Notes: a model not told the origin generated them from the sequence alone. Numbered from the stretch's first letter, positions 11,152 to 23,107 are shown. The stretch: 64,000 bases of DNA from Plotosus lineatus (GCA_024760905.1 CM045729.1:55719080-55783079); one strand, 5' to 3'. Program-made: numbers and translations.

Positions 11152-11718
11152 CTATGAAACAAAAGAAATCTGTTAAATTTGGTGGAATTCTGTTCCTTAT
11201 CATCATTACTTTCCCAGTACTGTTGACTCTCTCGTGGTTTTTCTTCTTCTTTTTCTTCTTCTTCTTGTCCTTTCGGCTTTTCCCTTCAGGAGTCGCCACA
11301 GCAAATCATCTGCCACCATCTCACCCTATCCTCTGCATCTTCTTCTCTTATGCCAACTACCTTCATGTCCTCTTTCACCACATCCATGAATCTTCTCTTT
11401 GGTCTTCCTCTCGGCCTTCTGCCTAGTTGGTAGTTCCAACCTCAGCATCCTACTACCAATATATTCACTATCCCTCCGGTGTACATGTCCAAACCATCTC
11501 AATCTATTTTTTTTCTGAGCTTCTGATATTAAAAGCCAGTGCCCACTACTCTCAGGCTTCAGTCCTTTCTTCAGTCTTTTACATTCTTCTCATAACTGCA
11601 TTTCCTTTTATTCGGGCTTTGTGATCTATTGCTTTTTTTTTTTTTTTTTTTTTTTTTATCGAAAATAGGCCTCGGGGGGGGGGAATGACATGATTTCTAA
11701 CCTTCAGATGTCACTCAC
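11152..11718 (-). other. dgkh intron 6 with RTE fragment and T tract
   Basis: A 567-base intron. About half of it is an RTE 3' fragment (11238-11508) in the same orientation as the gene; a run of about 30 t lies at 11632-11657. On the sense strand that run is poly-A and cannot serve as a polypyrimidine tract. Confidence 0.8.
11238..11508 (-). mobile_element. RTE-type LINE 3' fragment
   Basis: Matches the last about 270 bases of the copies at 8640 and 58010: gccgaaaggacaagaagaag-type end plus coding sequence for the GRRPRG...MDVVKED stretch. It is broken at both the frame and the 5' end. It sits within the short intron 6. Confidence 0.85.
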
Positions 11719-11825
11719 CCCATCCTCGTCCTCAATGATGTCTCTCCCAATAGAGGCCAGTGTGGTCCATTTACAGTTGTTAGTGGCTCTGACGGCACAC
11801 CTTTTGTGGGCTTTAAACTTACATA
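11719..11825 (-). CDS. dgkh: dgkh exon 6: end of first C1 domain
   Basis: Residues 233 (split) to 268. It completes C1a with Cys234, His239, Cys242 and Cys250 ([18 protein letters not shown]), then [18 protein letters not shown], the acidic linker between the C1 domains. The acceptor is CTTTCCAG and the donor GTGAGT; phase goes from 1 to 0. Confidence 0.96.
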
Positions 11826-12047
11826 CTGGAAAGAAAGAACAAAAATGATTATGAGTCCATTGGAAGAAGCCTACGGATTCTGTTCATTGAATCAGTAATA
11901 GAAAAATAATAAATGGATAATTAATAATAGATCCAAGTCTTAATCCTATCCTAGGAGTTGTGAACTCTGTAAGAAAGATAATGTGGTAATAACGGACATT
12001 TGTATTAAACTCTGATTCAGGTAAAAATTTAACATTGTATAAAGAGG

Positions 12048-12165
12048 ATCCTGCAATGGCCTGGTAGCTGTCTCGGGTGTACACTGCCCTCGACCAGAGT
12101 TGGCTGAGATGGGCACAAGTCTTCCCGCGACCACAATGAGTATTAAGTACTTTAGAAAATGAATG
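12048..12165 (+). repeat. L2/CR1-type SINE tail fragment
   Basis: The 'gcaatggcctggtagctgtc' tail block and an agaaaatgaatg end, without a head. Confidence 0.6.
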
Positions 12166-12477
12166 CATCAAAGAAACTGCTTTTATGGTACGAAGTGTAA
12201 ATTTAAACTGTATTTCATGTTTCTTGCGGTTGATTGTCACAAATGTGTCTTTACTGTGTTAAATTTCTTAGCTGTGAGGAAACTGAAGTACTGTATGTGT
12301 TCCTGAGGTATGCCCTTTCACCAGACTTGGCAGATCTGCATGGCTTCCCTAAATATAGTTCTTTCAACAACATCCTCAAGTATTCTTGTTGTTACACATT
12401 TAGTATTAAATAAAAGCACCTGGTTTTTGGAGGTGGCCAAAATGACATAGAAAAACCATTGGCCATTATTTATAATA

Positions 12478-13092
12478 TAATCCATTCATTTTCTGTAACC
12501 GCTTAATCCTAATTAGGGTCACAGGGAGGCTGGGCAGAGTCCACCCTGGACAGCTCACCAGGTCATTGCAGAGCGGAAACACACTGACGGCTTTGCAATG
12601 TTCTTTTACATCCCTCACACCATAGACAGTGAGAGAAGGCAGTGGTAGCCTGGTGGTAAAGGATACTAGATTGCTGATCCTAAGGTTGGGGGTTCGAGTC
12701 CCACTCTCCACAGGGTTGTCACTGTGCCCCCCCCCCCCCGTGCAGCTACCTGGGTTGGTAAAGGACGTCCATGTCTCTCACTGTCCATGGTGAGAGGTTC
12801 ATGTAAAAGAACCATTGCTGACTTTGGTAAAGAGTAGCTGCATAGCCGTCAGCATGTTTCTGCCCCTTGCTAAAGGGTTGTGTCAGGAAGGGCATCCAAC
12901 GTAAAAACCTATGCCAAATCAAACATGCGAATCAGATGATTCGCTGTGGCAACCCCTGAGAAAGGAAAAAAGCCGAAAGGAAAAGAAGAAAGAAGACACC
13001 ATAGACAATGAGAGACATGGTCGGCCTTTGATAACCCAGTTAGCTGCACTGGGGGGACAGTGACAATCCGTGGAGAGAGGGTCTTGAACCCC
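12478..13092 (-). repeat. SINE-A, L-tail copy, split by another SINE
   Basis: A minus-strand SINE-A with an L tail (12478-12635) is interrupted after 'accatagacagtgagag' and resumes at 12996 to about 13092, where its head decays. The missing middle is the SINE-A R-tail copy described next. The head end is shortened. Confidence 0.85.
12636..12995 (+). repeat. SINE-A, R-tail copy inserted in an L-tail copy
   Basis: Plus strand: tRNA-like head (ggcagtggtagcctggtggt), poly-C linker, shared body, then the R tail: ccccttgctaaagggttgtg, cagatgattcgctgtgg and gccgaaaggaaaagaagaaa. The last blocks equal the RTE 3' end. It is flanked by the 19-base duplication acaccatagacagtgagag (12617-12635) and the same with one change at 12996-13014. 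Confidence 0.9.
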
Positions 13093-13343
13093 CACCATTA
13101 TTTATGTAATCAACAAGTCCTATTTTACGGCTTGTTGTGTAGGCTTTTTCAGTCAATTCTCCTTCATACACTGCATATGAAAGACGAGAAATTCAGTTTG
13201 CAGGTGGCAGGTACAGGATGCGAGTAAATGAGCAGGTTTTAGGCATACCTAGGCTTCAGTCAGCCAACCCATCCAAATAAGCATCAGATTTTGGAGGCAG
13301 GAACTGTATTTGGGTAATTTTATTAATTCGAAAAGTTCACTCC

Positions 13344-13689
13344 AGGCAGTGGTGGCCTAGGGGTAAAAGGTGCTGGATCACTGATCCTAAGGTTGGGGGT
13401 TCAAGCTCCACTCGCCACAGGTTGTCATTGTCCCCCCCCCAGTGCAGCTAACTGGGTTATCAAAAGCCAGCCATGTCTCTCAATGTCTATGGTGTGAGGC
13501 ATGTAAAAGAACCATTGCTGACTTTCGACAAGAGTAGCTGCAAAGCCATCAGCGTGTTTCCACCCTGCGATGGCCTGGCGAGCTGTCCAGGGTGTACTCT
13601 GTCCTCACCCGGAGTTGGCTGGGAAGGGCGCCAGCCTCCCTGCGACCCTAATTAGGTTTAAGCGGTTACAGAAAATGAACTGAACTGAT
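13344..13689 (+). repeat. SINE-A, L-tail, full length with target-site duplication
   Basis: Head from ggcagtggtggcctaggggt; body; L tail ending gaaaatgaactgaactgat. The 12-base flank aaagttcactcc occurs at 13332-13343 and 13690-13701, marking a clean insertion. Confidence 0.9.
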
Positions 13690-13850
13690 AAAGTTCACTC
13701 CCAAAATCTAACTCGAACAAGATAAGTGTGGATACTTTTTAAATATTGCCTTTAATACTTGAGTTGCCACCTATTTTGTACTTTATCTTATGCACTTTAG
13801 TTGGCAGCTTGGAATAGCCTGATGAGAATAAATTAAGTCAACACATCAAC

Positions 13851-13852
<2 letters not shown>

Positions 13853-13906
<54 letters not shown>

Positions 13907-13914
13907 GCGCGCGC
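13853..13914. repeat. (CA)n-(CG)n microsatellite
   Basis: About 25 ca units ending in a short cgcgcgcg run; the cg part could arise from ca by mutation in a repeat context or could form Z-DNA. Confidence 0.95.
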
Positions 13915-15657
13915 ACATTTGCACACTCAGTTCAACTGCCCACGCCACTTGTGTGGGTGAGGAGCAATAAGCTAATGGCTGGCAACTCTCTGATTTCCTC
14001 TACTAAACTGCATTGCAGATTTAATCAGATAAACAATTTTATCTGGCTGGATCCACATTGTGAAATTAGTGGATGATTGATTGAATACAATCTTTTAGCA
14101 ACAGTGTGCCCGCTTCAGCCAGTGCACTCAAAGTGTACAGTAAGCGTATTTTTTTTTAAAGCAAAACACCCCCTAATCAATGTAGATGTCTGTACTTATT
14201 AATAACCAGCACATTGCAAAACTGCATAACCATTAATCTCCTGCTGCTGGTCTCTGTTCCAAAGCCTGGCACACAAAGCACAATTCCTGAAATTGTACTA
14301 AAGAGTATTTGTATCTCGAAACCATACACCCACGCTGGATGCGACATGGAAACACAGAGGCAGTGCTGGTGTGTACAGATGCACATATTTAAGTTCAGTG
14401 AAACCTCCCTTTTGTTGGATCAGATCAGATCTCTATCTCTATCCTGGCCTACGCCACCGGGTCTCCAATGACCTGCTCATTGAGACAGATTGGTAGTGAC
14501 ACCGCTAATCACAGTGGTAGAGTAACCTTTATTCATTCCTTTCACTGCACCATCACACACAAAGTGTTTCTGGAGCTTTCCTGACTGAAAGACCAGAGAA
14601 CTGTGCAGGAGATGCATGCAGAAAATGAGACTCGGCATTTCAAGCATGCTGCGTACAGCTAGAGATTTCACTCTCTGCTTCGCGCGCTCTCAATAATAAA
14701 TGAGGAGACATATCTAGCAGGTCTCTAATGTGAAATCTCGGAAAACCCTCTGTTACAAAAGCCACATTAGCAACAAGCAAATGTCTCATTTCCCTATGGA
14801 GCTACACTTCAGCTGCAACCTGATCCGATCATCTACCCAAACATTCACTATATGGCTCTGAAAACAAGATTCTAATCAATAAGACTAATGTCATTCTCAA
14901 ACCTGTTAGCAAACCATTTGCGGAACACTTACTAATGTTGAGCAATCATAATACTGTATACGATGTTCAGTTAATGGACAGGATGTCGCTGTTAAATAAG
15001 ACAGTAAGAAATATCAAGTTCTGTTGTTTGGGTCCATGTTGCATCTCAACCCTTATTGATTTGCCGGTGGAGAAAATCAAGGAGAAATAGAAGCAGCAAT
15101 GATCACTGCAAACTCACAGGCTCTCCAGCCACTCGAGACACTTTTATCTTCCTACCTCGGCTTCAACACCTCTTTAGTGCGCTCACTTTTTCAGGTCACT
15201 ACATTCAAGGACACAACACTTACACTTCTCAGTGCTTCATTCGAATCAAAAGACTTCCACAAAAACATGTAAAAATATAACTACACTACCCAGCCAAAAT
15301 AAATCCATACATTCTAATAGTTTCATCCATTTAGCCTTCAACACAGCATGTAATCTCCATCGCGTTGTTGCTCCAGTCGGTGAGGTTGAGGCTCAGCAAC
15401 ACTGACGTGGAAATAAAACGAAGTCCACTGAATGAGCTGGTTATCACATCAATGGACTCGTCTCCCTGATGGCATGGATATAAAATGGGGACACAAATAA
15501 TGACCTTAACCTTTTGAAAGTTATTGACTTTAAGCCTAATGAAGGTTATTGAGATGTGCTGGAGAAGACTTTATGGAGTGGCTAAATTTTTATCTCATCA
15601 ATTCAAGAGTACACTGAGAAATGAACCCAACAGCGCTGAAAGCAAGACAACAACATA

Positions 15658-15911
15658 CAGGGATCTCTCGCTACTTCGCGCTTCAACTCATGCGGCTTCA
15701 GTGCATCGTGTTTTTTTTTTACCTCACAATGTAACTAATTTTGATGGGAGGTTTTGGGTTAGTTTTTGTTTGTTTTGTGTTGCTTTAGGGTGTTTTTTTT
15801 TTGTTTTTGTTTTTTTCTTTATCTCATCTCATTCATCGAATTAAAAAATAAGGAAATTAAGGAAGAATGGGGGAAAAGTTAAGGAAAATGCTACAAAATA
15901 AGGCCAATTAT

Positions 15912-15945
<34 letters not shown>

Positions 15946-16266
15946 CTAAACCAACACAAAACAAAAAACAACCCAAAACCTCCCATCACAGCTATTGTTT
16001 TATTATTGTTGTATTATATTGTTGTGAGGTGTGCATCTGAGTGCGTGCACAACTCTATGTTTTTGTATTTATATTTTATTTGCATCTTATTCATTATTTT
16101 TTAAATTTTTAACTGTTATTATAAGTATTAATAGGATTGAATATGAATTTATTGATATTATATACACATATACATGTATGTATACGTCAGTCGGGGGGCT
16201 TAGGGAGGTTGGAGGGCTGATCCTACTTTGTGGATTTCAGTGGTTGCTGGGGGATATCGGTCCCAA
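15658..16266 (+). mobile_element. MITE of the 'agggatccct' family, right end lost
   Basis: A left terminal repeat cagggatctctcgctacttc follows TA. The interior includes runs of A and T and the 'attgatattatatacacata' block present in three other copies (34042, 46882, 49928). The right terminal repeat is missing: the sequence passes into a truncated SINE-A at about 16267. Non-coding. TA flanks and terminal sequence suggest a Tc1/mariner-pogo type, like the Tigger-like elements. Confidence 0.75.
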
Positions 16267-16490
16267 TGGGTGAGAGGTGAGAGGCATGTAAAAGAACCAT
16301 TGCTGACTTTCGTAAAGAGTAGCTGCAAAGTCATTAGCGTGTTTCTGTCCCTTGCTAAAAAAGGGTTGTGACAGGAAGGGCATCCGACATAAAAACCTCT
16401 GCCAAATCAAACGTGCGAGTCAGATGATTCGGGCGACTCCCGAGTAAAAGGGAAAAAGCCGAAAGGAAGACAGACAGCCAGACATACATT
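16267..16490 (+). repeat. SINE-A, R-tail, 5'-truncated
   Basis: Begins inside the body (gtgagaggcatgtaaaagaa) and continues through the R tail to gccgaaaggaagacagacag. The head is absent. Confidence 0.85.
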
Positions 16491-16899
16491 CACAACTATA
16501 ATTTAGGATTGTTACAGTCTATGGGCTACGAAACTTTTTCTGGACAAAAGCTTCAAGATCATGAAATCTGATTGGCTGCTTTTTCCATACATAGTACCTA
16601 TGCACTTTCATGCGCTGAGCACCATTTGATAAGCTTTCAGGAAATCAAATATTGTTGTTTAATAAATGAAGAGATAAAATGAGATAATTTCATATGTTTG
16701 CGGATAGACTATGGGAAAAGATGTGTGGTTAGTTATCTGTCAAGTTCAACAAATTGCTCTTACTGTGGCTCTTGGCTTCGTTGAAGCTTTACAAATACTT
16801 TTGCGATTAGCAGATACCCACAGCTCTCATATTACAAAACCATTTAATACTTAAATTAATGCTTAATTTAATAAATAAATTTTTAATATTTTTCTAGGG

Positions 16900-17231
16900 T
16901 GGCAGGGTGGCATAGTGGTTAGCTCAGCTGCCTCACAGCAAGAAGTCCTGAGTTCGATTCCCCAGCGTGGGCGTTTCTGTGTGGAGTCTGCATGTTCTCC
17001 CCGTGCTTGCGTGGGTTTCCTCCCACAGTCCAAAAATAAGCACAGTAGGTTAAATGGCTGTTCTAAATCACCCCTTGGTATTAATGTAAATGGTTGTGTG
17101 AGTGTTGGCCCTGTGATGGCCTGATGAGCTGTCCAGGGTGTAACTCCTCCATCATTGTGTTGGCTGACATGGGCACCGGCCTCCTCGTGACCCTAATTAG
17201 GATTACGTGGTTAGAAAATGAATGAATGAGT
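16900..17231 (+). repeat. V-SINE-like SINE, full length
   Basis: tRNA-like head ggtggcatagtggttagctc with B-box-like gagttcgattcc, conserved central segment (gtgtggagtctgcatgttct, ccccgtgcttgcgtgggttt), and a tail with gccctgtgatggcctgatga and gaatgaatgag. This is one of the best-preserved V-SINE-like copies in the window. Confidence 0.85.
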
Positions 17232-17294
17232 ATTTTTCCAGAGTAAAAAAGAAGCATAAAAAGAAGACTACAGCAGGTTCTGATAGTTCAGAAA

Positions 17295-18013
17295 ACGTTC
17301 TATAAAGACGGAGCGGAGTCATACCACGTGATACACATGTTAGGGGCGTGTATATAAATGTGACTGTGTAAACGGTGTACATAATTATCAGAGTGTGCTG
17401 TAACTAGGGTCACATGGTATGACTCCGCTGTAAGGGGGTCTGGAAACTTCGAGATGGACCTGGTTGCGCATGCGCCCTGGTGACGGGTCAGGTGACTCAG
17501 AAACTTTGAGAATGGAACTTTCTGGAACTTTTGGGAGGTTATATTAAGGACCTGGTGCCGACTCACTCCAGCCTCTTCCAGTCTCTTCGGCGTGCAGATC
17601 CTCTAAGGAAACTCATCGCGGCGGCTCATCTCATCCAAAACGGATCATGGAAACTTCACCAAGTTTCATCATTTGGGACTTCATCGCCAAAGTCCATTGT
17701 CCACGTTCAACACCGACAGCCAACGCGAGGACTTTAATCATTTGTTTTTGTCTAATGCGGGATTACAAGCCTTTCCCCGTCAGCGTGCGCGCGTCACTTC
17801 TATATTTACCATGCTGAAGGTGCTTGGTGACTATGGGAGCCTTTCTTTAATTTGTATTTTGTTTAGCTGTAACATGTAAGTATTATTTTGCCTTGCCTTG
17901 TTTATATTATTAAATCATATATAGTTTATATCGTGGTCTGTTGTGCTTTACTGGTTTCACGGGGAAATTTACTTCTAAATTCCATACATAACAACATTGG
18001 GGCCTCGTCCGGT
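17295..18013 (+). mobile_element. Possible retroviral-type LTR with proline-tRNA primer site
   Basis: The sequence tggggcctcgtccgg (17998-18013) resembles the proline-tRNA primer-binding site of gamma/epsilon-type retroelements. It follows a segment ending in aacaaca, suitable as an LTR end. Upstream are a tatata box-like site (17349), a 17-base inverted repeat (gcggagtcatacca at 17308 and its complement near 17413) and AT-rich sequence. No gag, pol or env follows. The left LTR border is not certain. It is a dead relic at most; its ends cannot be proven from one copy. Confidence 0.45.
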
Positions 18014-18154
18014 AGAATCCATTAGGCATATGTAACACACAGTCAATTAGGGTTTAAAACAACAACAACAACAACAACAAAGATATGATTCTATTATAAC
18101 TAAAGTTTTAGAGACACCAAATAAGATTATCTGACCATAGTGGAATGAAAAACA

Positions 18155-18507
18155 CGAGGGGCAGTGGTGGCCTGGTGGTAAATGGCACTGTACCGCTGAT
18201 CCTAAGGTTGGGGGTTCGAGTCCCACTCTCCACAAGGTTGTCACTGTCCCCCCCCCCAGTGCAGCTAACTGAGTTATCAAAGGCTGACCATGTCTCTCAC
18301 TGTCTATGGTGTGAGGCATACCATATCTTTTAATACTTTCGTAAAGAGTAGGCTGCAACGCTGTCAGCGTGTTTGTCCCTTGCGAAAGGGTTGTGTCAGG
18401 AAGGGCATGCGATGTAAAAACCTGTGCCAAATCAAACATGCGAATCATTTGCTGTGGTGACTCCTGAAAAAGGGAAAAGGCCGAAAGGAAAAGAAGAAGA
18501 GTGGCAT
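18155..18507 (+). repeat. SINE-A, R-tail, near full length
   Basis: Head ggggcagtggtggcctggtg, body (shortened: the block with 'gaaccattgctgac' is altered), R tail with gggttgtgtcaggaagggca and gccgaaaggaaaagaagaag. Imperfect flanks gtggaatgaaaa / gtggcatgaaaa look like a diverged target-site duplication. Confidence 0.85.
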
Positions 18508-19161
18508 GAAAACCACTCCGGAGTGAAACAGCACTGATTGCTTCCTTCACGTGAGGAAAGACAAAGGCAACAACATTTCAAAGTGTCTCTTAATTTTTAC
18601 TGCTGTACTGTTGGAGAAACACAATCTCCATCTTTCTTTGTGAACGTAGTAATTTCACAAAGCCACGGTATCATACTGGGCCTAAAGAGCACCATAAAAT
18701 TCTAAGTATTTTATTTCTTCCACAAACACTGAGTTATTGTCGGAAAATAGTTGATAACGCTGCATTCACCAGCCATGGAAACCTTGTAAATTCCCTGCAA
18801 TAACCGGTGTGGACATTCGTGTGCTTTAGAATCGGAATTAATGTTTAACTATCTTTTGCACAATATCAAATCATCGCAGCAATAACTTTATAGATGACAA
18901 ACTAAAAATAGACTCCAGCTCAAAATTAAACTAAACTGATAATGGCCACAAAGTGTTAGTGTGGAGCTATTTTTACTTCCTGGTTTTGCAACAGTCGGTG
19001 ACGTGCAGAGGTGTTTAATGAGCACCATCTGCATGTCTGTGAGCCTAATTAGCACTTTCTACACGATTTCAGTCCATTAACATCCAAGATACTCAAGCAG
19101 ATATTTTAGGGTATTTTAACCTAGCATGGCTTTACCAAAGATCCTTTCTCATGTATCAAGA

Positions 19162-19162
<1 letters not shown>

Positions 19163-19206
<44 letters not shown>

Positions 19207-19285
19207 AATCACTCATCTGCACTACACTGGAAGAGTTGCTGTGTTTATTGTGTTCATTGTGGAACTGCAACCGCAGATAAGCACT

Positions 19286-19325
<40 letters not shown>
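19163..19325. repeat. Two (CA)n tracts and an A-run next to dgkh exon 5
   Basis: Tracts at 19163-19204 and 19287-19325, the second followed by about 14 a. On the sense (minus) strand this is T-run plus (GT)n beginning about 40 bases past the exon 5 donor. Confidence 0.95.
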
Positions 19326-19329
<4 letters not shown>

Positions 19330-19377
19330 AAAAAAAAAATCCCTTCTCAATAGAACACAGAGGAAGTGGGCACTTAC

Positions 19378-19510
19378 CTTCACAAGAGAGGCCATGCGAA
19401 GTGACCCCTGAGAGGCTGTCACGGCAGACGTTGCAGAAGGTGGGGCGAGCATGGGAACAGGCATACCAGTTGTGCATCCCTGAGAAATGTTCCACATTAA
19501 ACTGTGCCGT
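19378..19510 (-). CDS. dgkh: dgkh exon 5: first C1 domain, N-terminal part
   Basis: Residues 189-232 and one base. It encodes [15 protein letters not shown] and then [20 protein letters not shown], with zinc ligands His201, Cys214, Cys217 and Cys231 at H-X12-C-X2-C-X13-C spacing; Cys234 follows in exon 6. The acceptor is TTGCTAG, the donor GTAAGT, phase 0 to 1. [20 protein letters not shown] fits DGK-eta. Confidence 0.96.
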
Positions 19511-19677
19511 CTAGCAAAGAAGAAGTTAAAAACAAATTGGCAGGACCAGAATAAGATTTTTTTATGAAGGTCTTTAAAAAGAAAAATACACTTAAACAAA
19601 CAGTGAGTTACTTTTTTCTCGTTACAACGTGCAAATGCAAGCAGCATGCTGTCTCCATAAACACACACAAACACACA

Positions 19678-19721
<44 letters not shown>

Positions 19722-20427
19722 GTACCCTCAGAAGTTCCCACCACACATTTCACTATTAAACAAGACAGAGAAGCGGTAGTGTCGGGTGCTTCTTATAATT
19801 TTGCACTGATGAAGCAAGTTTATTATTATTATTATTTTAAATTCATTTCAAAGAATGAAGGAACAGATTTTGCCCCACTTGGCGGATGTGTGGGTGCTAA
19901 TGGAGGAACATGGACTCAGGGTGTGGTATTGCAGAGAATTAGGGCTTATGTAATCTCCCCTCCCTCTTATTTCAAAGCAGTATAAACTCGATATGATAAC
20001 TACATAGAATAAATTGTCAACAAATGCAAAATCAATTTACACAAAACCCAAATTTAGAGCAATGTATATCCATGTAGTAATATTTTACACTTTGGTAAAT
20101 ATTACTGAAGTACTAAATGAAATATACTATATATACGGGGAAAGGGGAAAGAAGAGAATGGTACTTAAAAGCATCAAATAGAACGGGGCATGTGTTCCTT
20201 CAGCAGAATTTCTAGCAAGTGAAAAGCTGGGGGAAAAAAAAAAAAAAAAAAATACGCCTTTCGCAGTGCAAAATAAATATCACATCATACATGCACAGTA
20301 TCACATATTCCAGCACTGAAAGAAAGCCTTGTGTCTCCAAGTTCAAGACGCCACTGAGATTAGACATAAGTCAGACGGTTGACAAAATCCACAGCACACA
20401 ACCAACTAAAAAGAGCGAGTGACTTAC
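19511..20427 (-). other. dgkh intron 4
   Basis: A 917-base intron with a (CA)n tract at 19660-19719, an A run at 20232-20251 and no clear transposon. Confidence 0.85.
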
Positions 20428-20532
20428 CTCGTAATGCTCTCTAGACTGAACCGATTTCAAAGAACTGATCCAGTCCTCCATCTCCTTTCTGTTCTCCGCA
20501 CAGAGGATGAGTCTTCGAAACGGAGTAATTAC
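20428..20532 (-). CDS. dgkh: dgkh exon 4: C-terminal half of PH domain
   Basis: Residues 154-188, 35 codons, phase 0 to 0. [20 protein letters not shown] then [15 protein letters not shown]; Trp174 is the invariant Trp of the C-terminal PH helix. The acceptor is CTCGCAG and the donor GTAAGT. PH domains of type II DGKs take part in phosphoinositide and membrane targeting. Confidence 0.96.
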
Positions 20533-21429
20533 CTGCGAGGAGAGGGGGGCGGGGATAGGGGGAAGATGCAGGGAGATAAATGTATCCTATCTATCTGACT
20601 TGCTGCCTGTTTCAGCTCAGAGTAAGCTGAGCACGAGTCTCTCTCCGCTTCTTAAAGATGAGAGTCAAGATGACCCTGTACCTCCCTCCCCGGCCTCTCC
20701 CTCCCCGGCCTCTCCCTCCCCTGCTCTTCTCTCTTGCTCCGCTAGCCCAATATGAGTGAGATGCAAGCTGACAGGCAAGAGCGCCTTAGAAAATGTTAAC
20801 ATCCTATTTCATACCAGAAGCAGTCGTTGCACTAGTAAGCCATGAGCGGACATGCCTGTGTTTTTAATACTCACATTAACTATTAATAATATAACAATCT
20901 AAATTACTATGTTACTCTTACAGGCAAGCAAAAGAGCGACAGGAGAAATACTGTGAGCATATTTTATGCACCAACATAGGATCTGTGTAAAAGACAGGAG
21001 GGGAGGAGAAGTAGGAGGAATCACTTTTCTTGCGCACATCGTTCCTATCGATATAAGGAGCGTTCCTAGAACACCTTGTTCTTGAATCAAAACACCCTCG
21101 TCTCTTGAACTAATTACCACATTATGTACACAAACAAGATTATCCTGAGCACTCTAACTACAATACAATAGCACTGGAATAAAAATATGGGTTATTTTCT
21201 ATTAGCGAGCTACCGTAGTTAAAATAAAGTTAATAACACATTTATAACAACAATAAGTGGTTCACTTTGCTTCAAAGAATAGAACGTATACTGTACAATC
21301 ATCTGAAATTACCATCACCTTGTGTTTCCAGAGCAAGAGTGTTTCCCAAAAACGACTATAAAATGCAAATAAACACACTCCATTGTACAAAAAAAAAAAA
21401 AAAAAAAAAAAAAAAACATTTCTCATCAC

Positions 21430-21770
21430 CAGGGCAGTGGTGGTCTAATGGTATAAGGTGCCAGATCGCTGATCCAAAGGTTGGGGTTTCGAGTCCCACT
21501 CTCCACAAGGTTGTCACTGTCCTCCCAGTGCAGCTAACTGTGTTATCAAAGGCCGGCCATGTCTCTCACTGTCTATGGTGTGAGGCATGTAAAAGAACCA
21601 TTCCTTTCATAAAGAGTAGGCTGCAAAACCGTCAGCGTGTTTCCGCCCTGTGATGGCCTGGCAAGCTTTCCAGGGTGTACTCTGCCCTTGCCCTGAGTTG
21701 GCTGGGATGGGCACCAGCCTCCCCGCGACCCTAATTAGGATGAAGCGGTTACAGAAAATGAACTGAACTG
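21430..21770 (+). repeat. SINE-A, L-tail, full length with target-site duplication
   Basis: Head gggcagtggtggtctaatgg, body, L tail ending gaaaatgaactgaactg. The flank atttctcatcac occurs at 21418-21429 and 21771-21782. Confidence 0.9.
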
Positions 21771-22084
21771 ATTTCTCATCACAAGGACAGCTCATGAGCT
21801 GGATTACATAGAAAGTGTGAAGGAAGCAAAGTAAAATGGAAATCTGAACTGTACAGGTGATGGCAGGCAAGAATAGCACGCAGGGGAAGAGGATGATGTT
21901 TCAACATCAGATAAAAAGTTAAAAAAAAAAAAAAAAAAAAAGGCTAAGACAGAGTCGCACTCCAGCAAGATTACATAAGAGTCAGCACAAACCCACGTTA
22001 CACCCTCCCTGTTTTGAGCGGTTCGGGTGACGCAAACTCTGCGGCTCTTATTTTGCTGCTTCTTTTTCCTTTGCTAGTGCTACT

Positions 22085-22230
22085 GTTGGAGCTACAGTGG
22101 TGTAGTGGTGCTTGCCTGAGTTTCCTCCATTTACTTCATTTCCTCCCACCATCCAGTTGGCCTGTGATGAACTGGCAAGCTATTCAGGGTGAGCCCTGCC
22201 TTTGCAGACTCAGCAAATGAATGAATAAAT
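22085..22230 (+). repeat. V-SINE-like, internally deleted
   Basis: A shortened head (ggtgtagtggtgcttgcctg) joins a cctcccaccatccagtt remnant and a tail with gatgaactggcaagctattc and tgaatgaataaa. Most of the central segment is missing. Confidence 0.5.
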
Positions 22231-22246
22231 ATTGCTTCTGTGTTTT

Positions 22247-22252
22247 GTGTGT

Positions 22253-22319
<67 letters not shown>

Positions 22320-22325
22320 TGTGTG
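22247..22325. repeat. (GT)n microsatellite
   Basis: About 38 gt units with two ta interruptions. Confidence 0.95.
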
Positions 22326-23107
22326 CTGCCAAGCAGGTGCTTACTGCTTCACATCTCTGCAACACTCATAACCTGTTCACCAGTCCCATACATCATGATG
22401 CACTTGACCATTTGAGTTGACAAGCCAGATTGCCACAACGTTATCCCTTTGGTTATCATTTATTCAGTAATCTAACCTACACCACTTATTAGGGTTGCAG
22501 GGAAACTGGAGCTTCAGATGATGGGTGCTGTACACCCTAAACAGATCCTCAGTCCATTGCAGGGCTCTCGCTTTAGTTAACAATTAAAGCAGTGCTTCTC
22601 AAATAGTTGGGCGTTCCCCCCAAGATGCCAAGGGGCGCAGTGTGATGCCGGGGAGAGCGCATATGACCCTGGGGAACATGCTTTTCTGGAATTGTGTACG
22701 AGAATTAAGTGTAATTGCACCTCCACTCCACCAGTTGGCAACGGCGCTCTCATTGTTGTGCTATGGTGTAACGGTTTTTCACACGGCAAACAATATAACG
22801 TGGAGTAGGCAACCCTTCAAAAAACATCATGGAAAACTTCTAACAGGAACAAAGAGAAAGGTGGAGAGAGACGAAGATATTAAGACATAAATAAGGTGAA
22901 TGAGTTTAAATAAGGATGTATTTTTTAATTTCCGGCACATTGGTGCACTTCAAATCTTATCAATTACAGATTAAAAAACAATGATTCTGAAGTTTTTCTT
23001 GATTGTAAGTTGAACTATATTGTATTTCTTGTTTTGTTTTTAATTTTAATAAAGATACAGTACAATGTTATGCAGAGGTGTACTAATAACAATTTTATAG
23101 ACAAATG

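Larger units (their letters stand above)
11826..19377 (-). other. dgkh intron 5
   Basis: A 7.6 kb intron. It holds an L2-type tail fragment, a nested SINE pair, two more SINE-A copies, a MITE, a V-SINE-like copy, an LTR-like piece and microsatellites. The stretches 13950-15650 and 18510-19140 show nothing I recognise. Confidence 0.75.
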
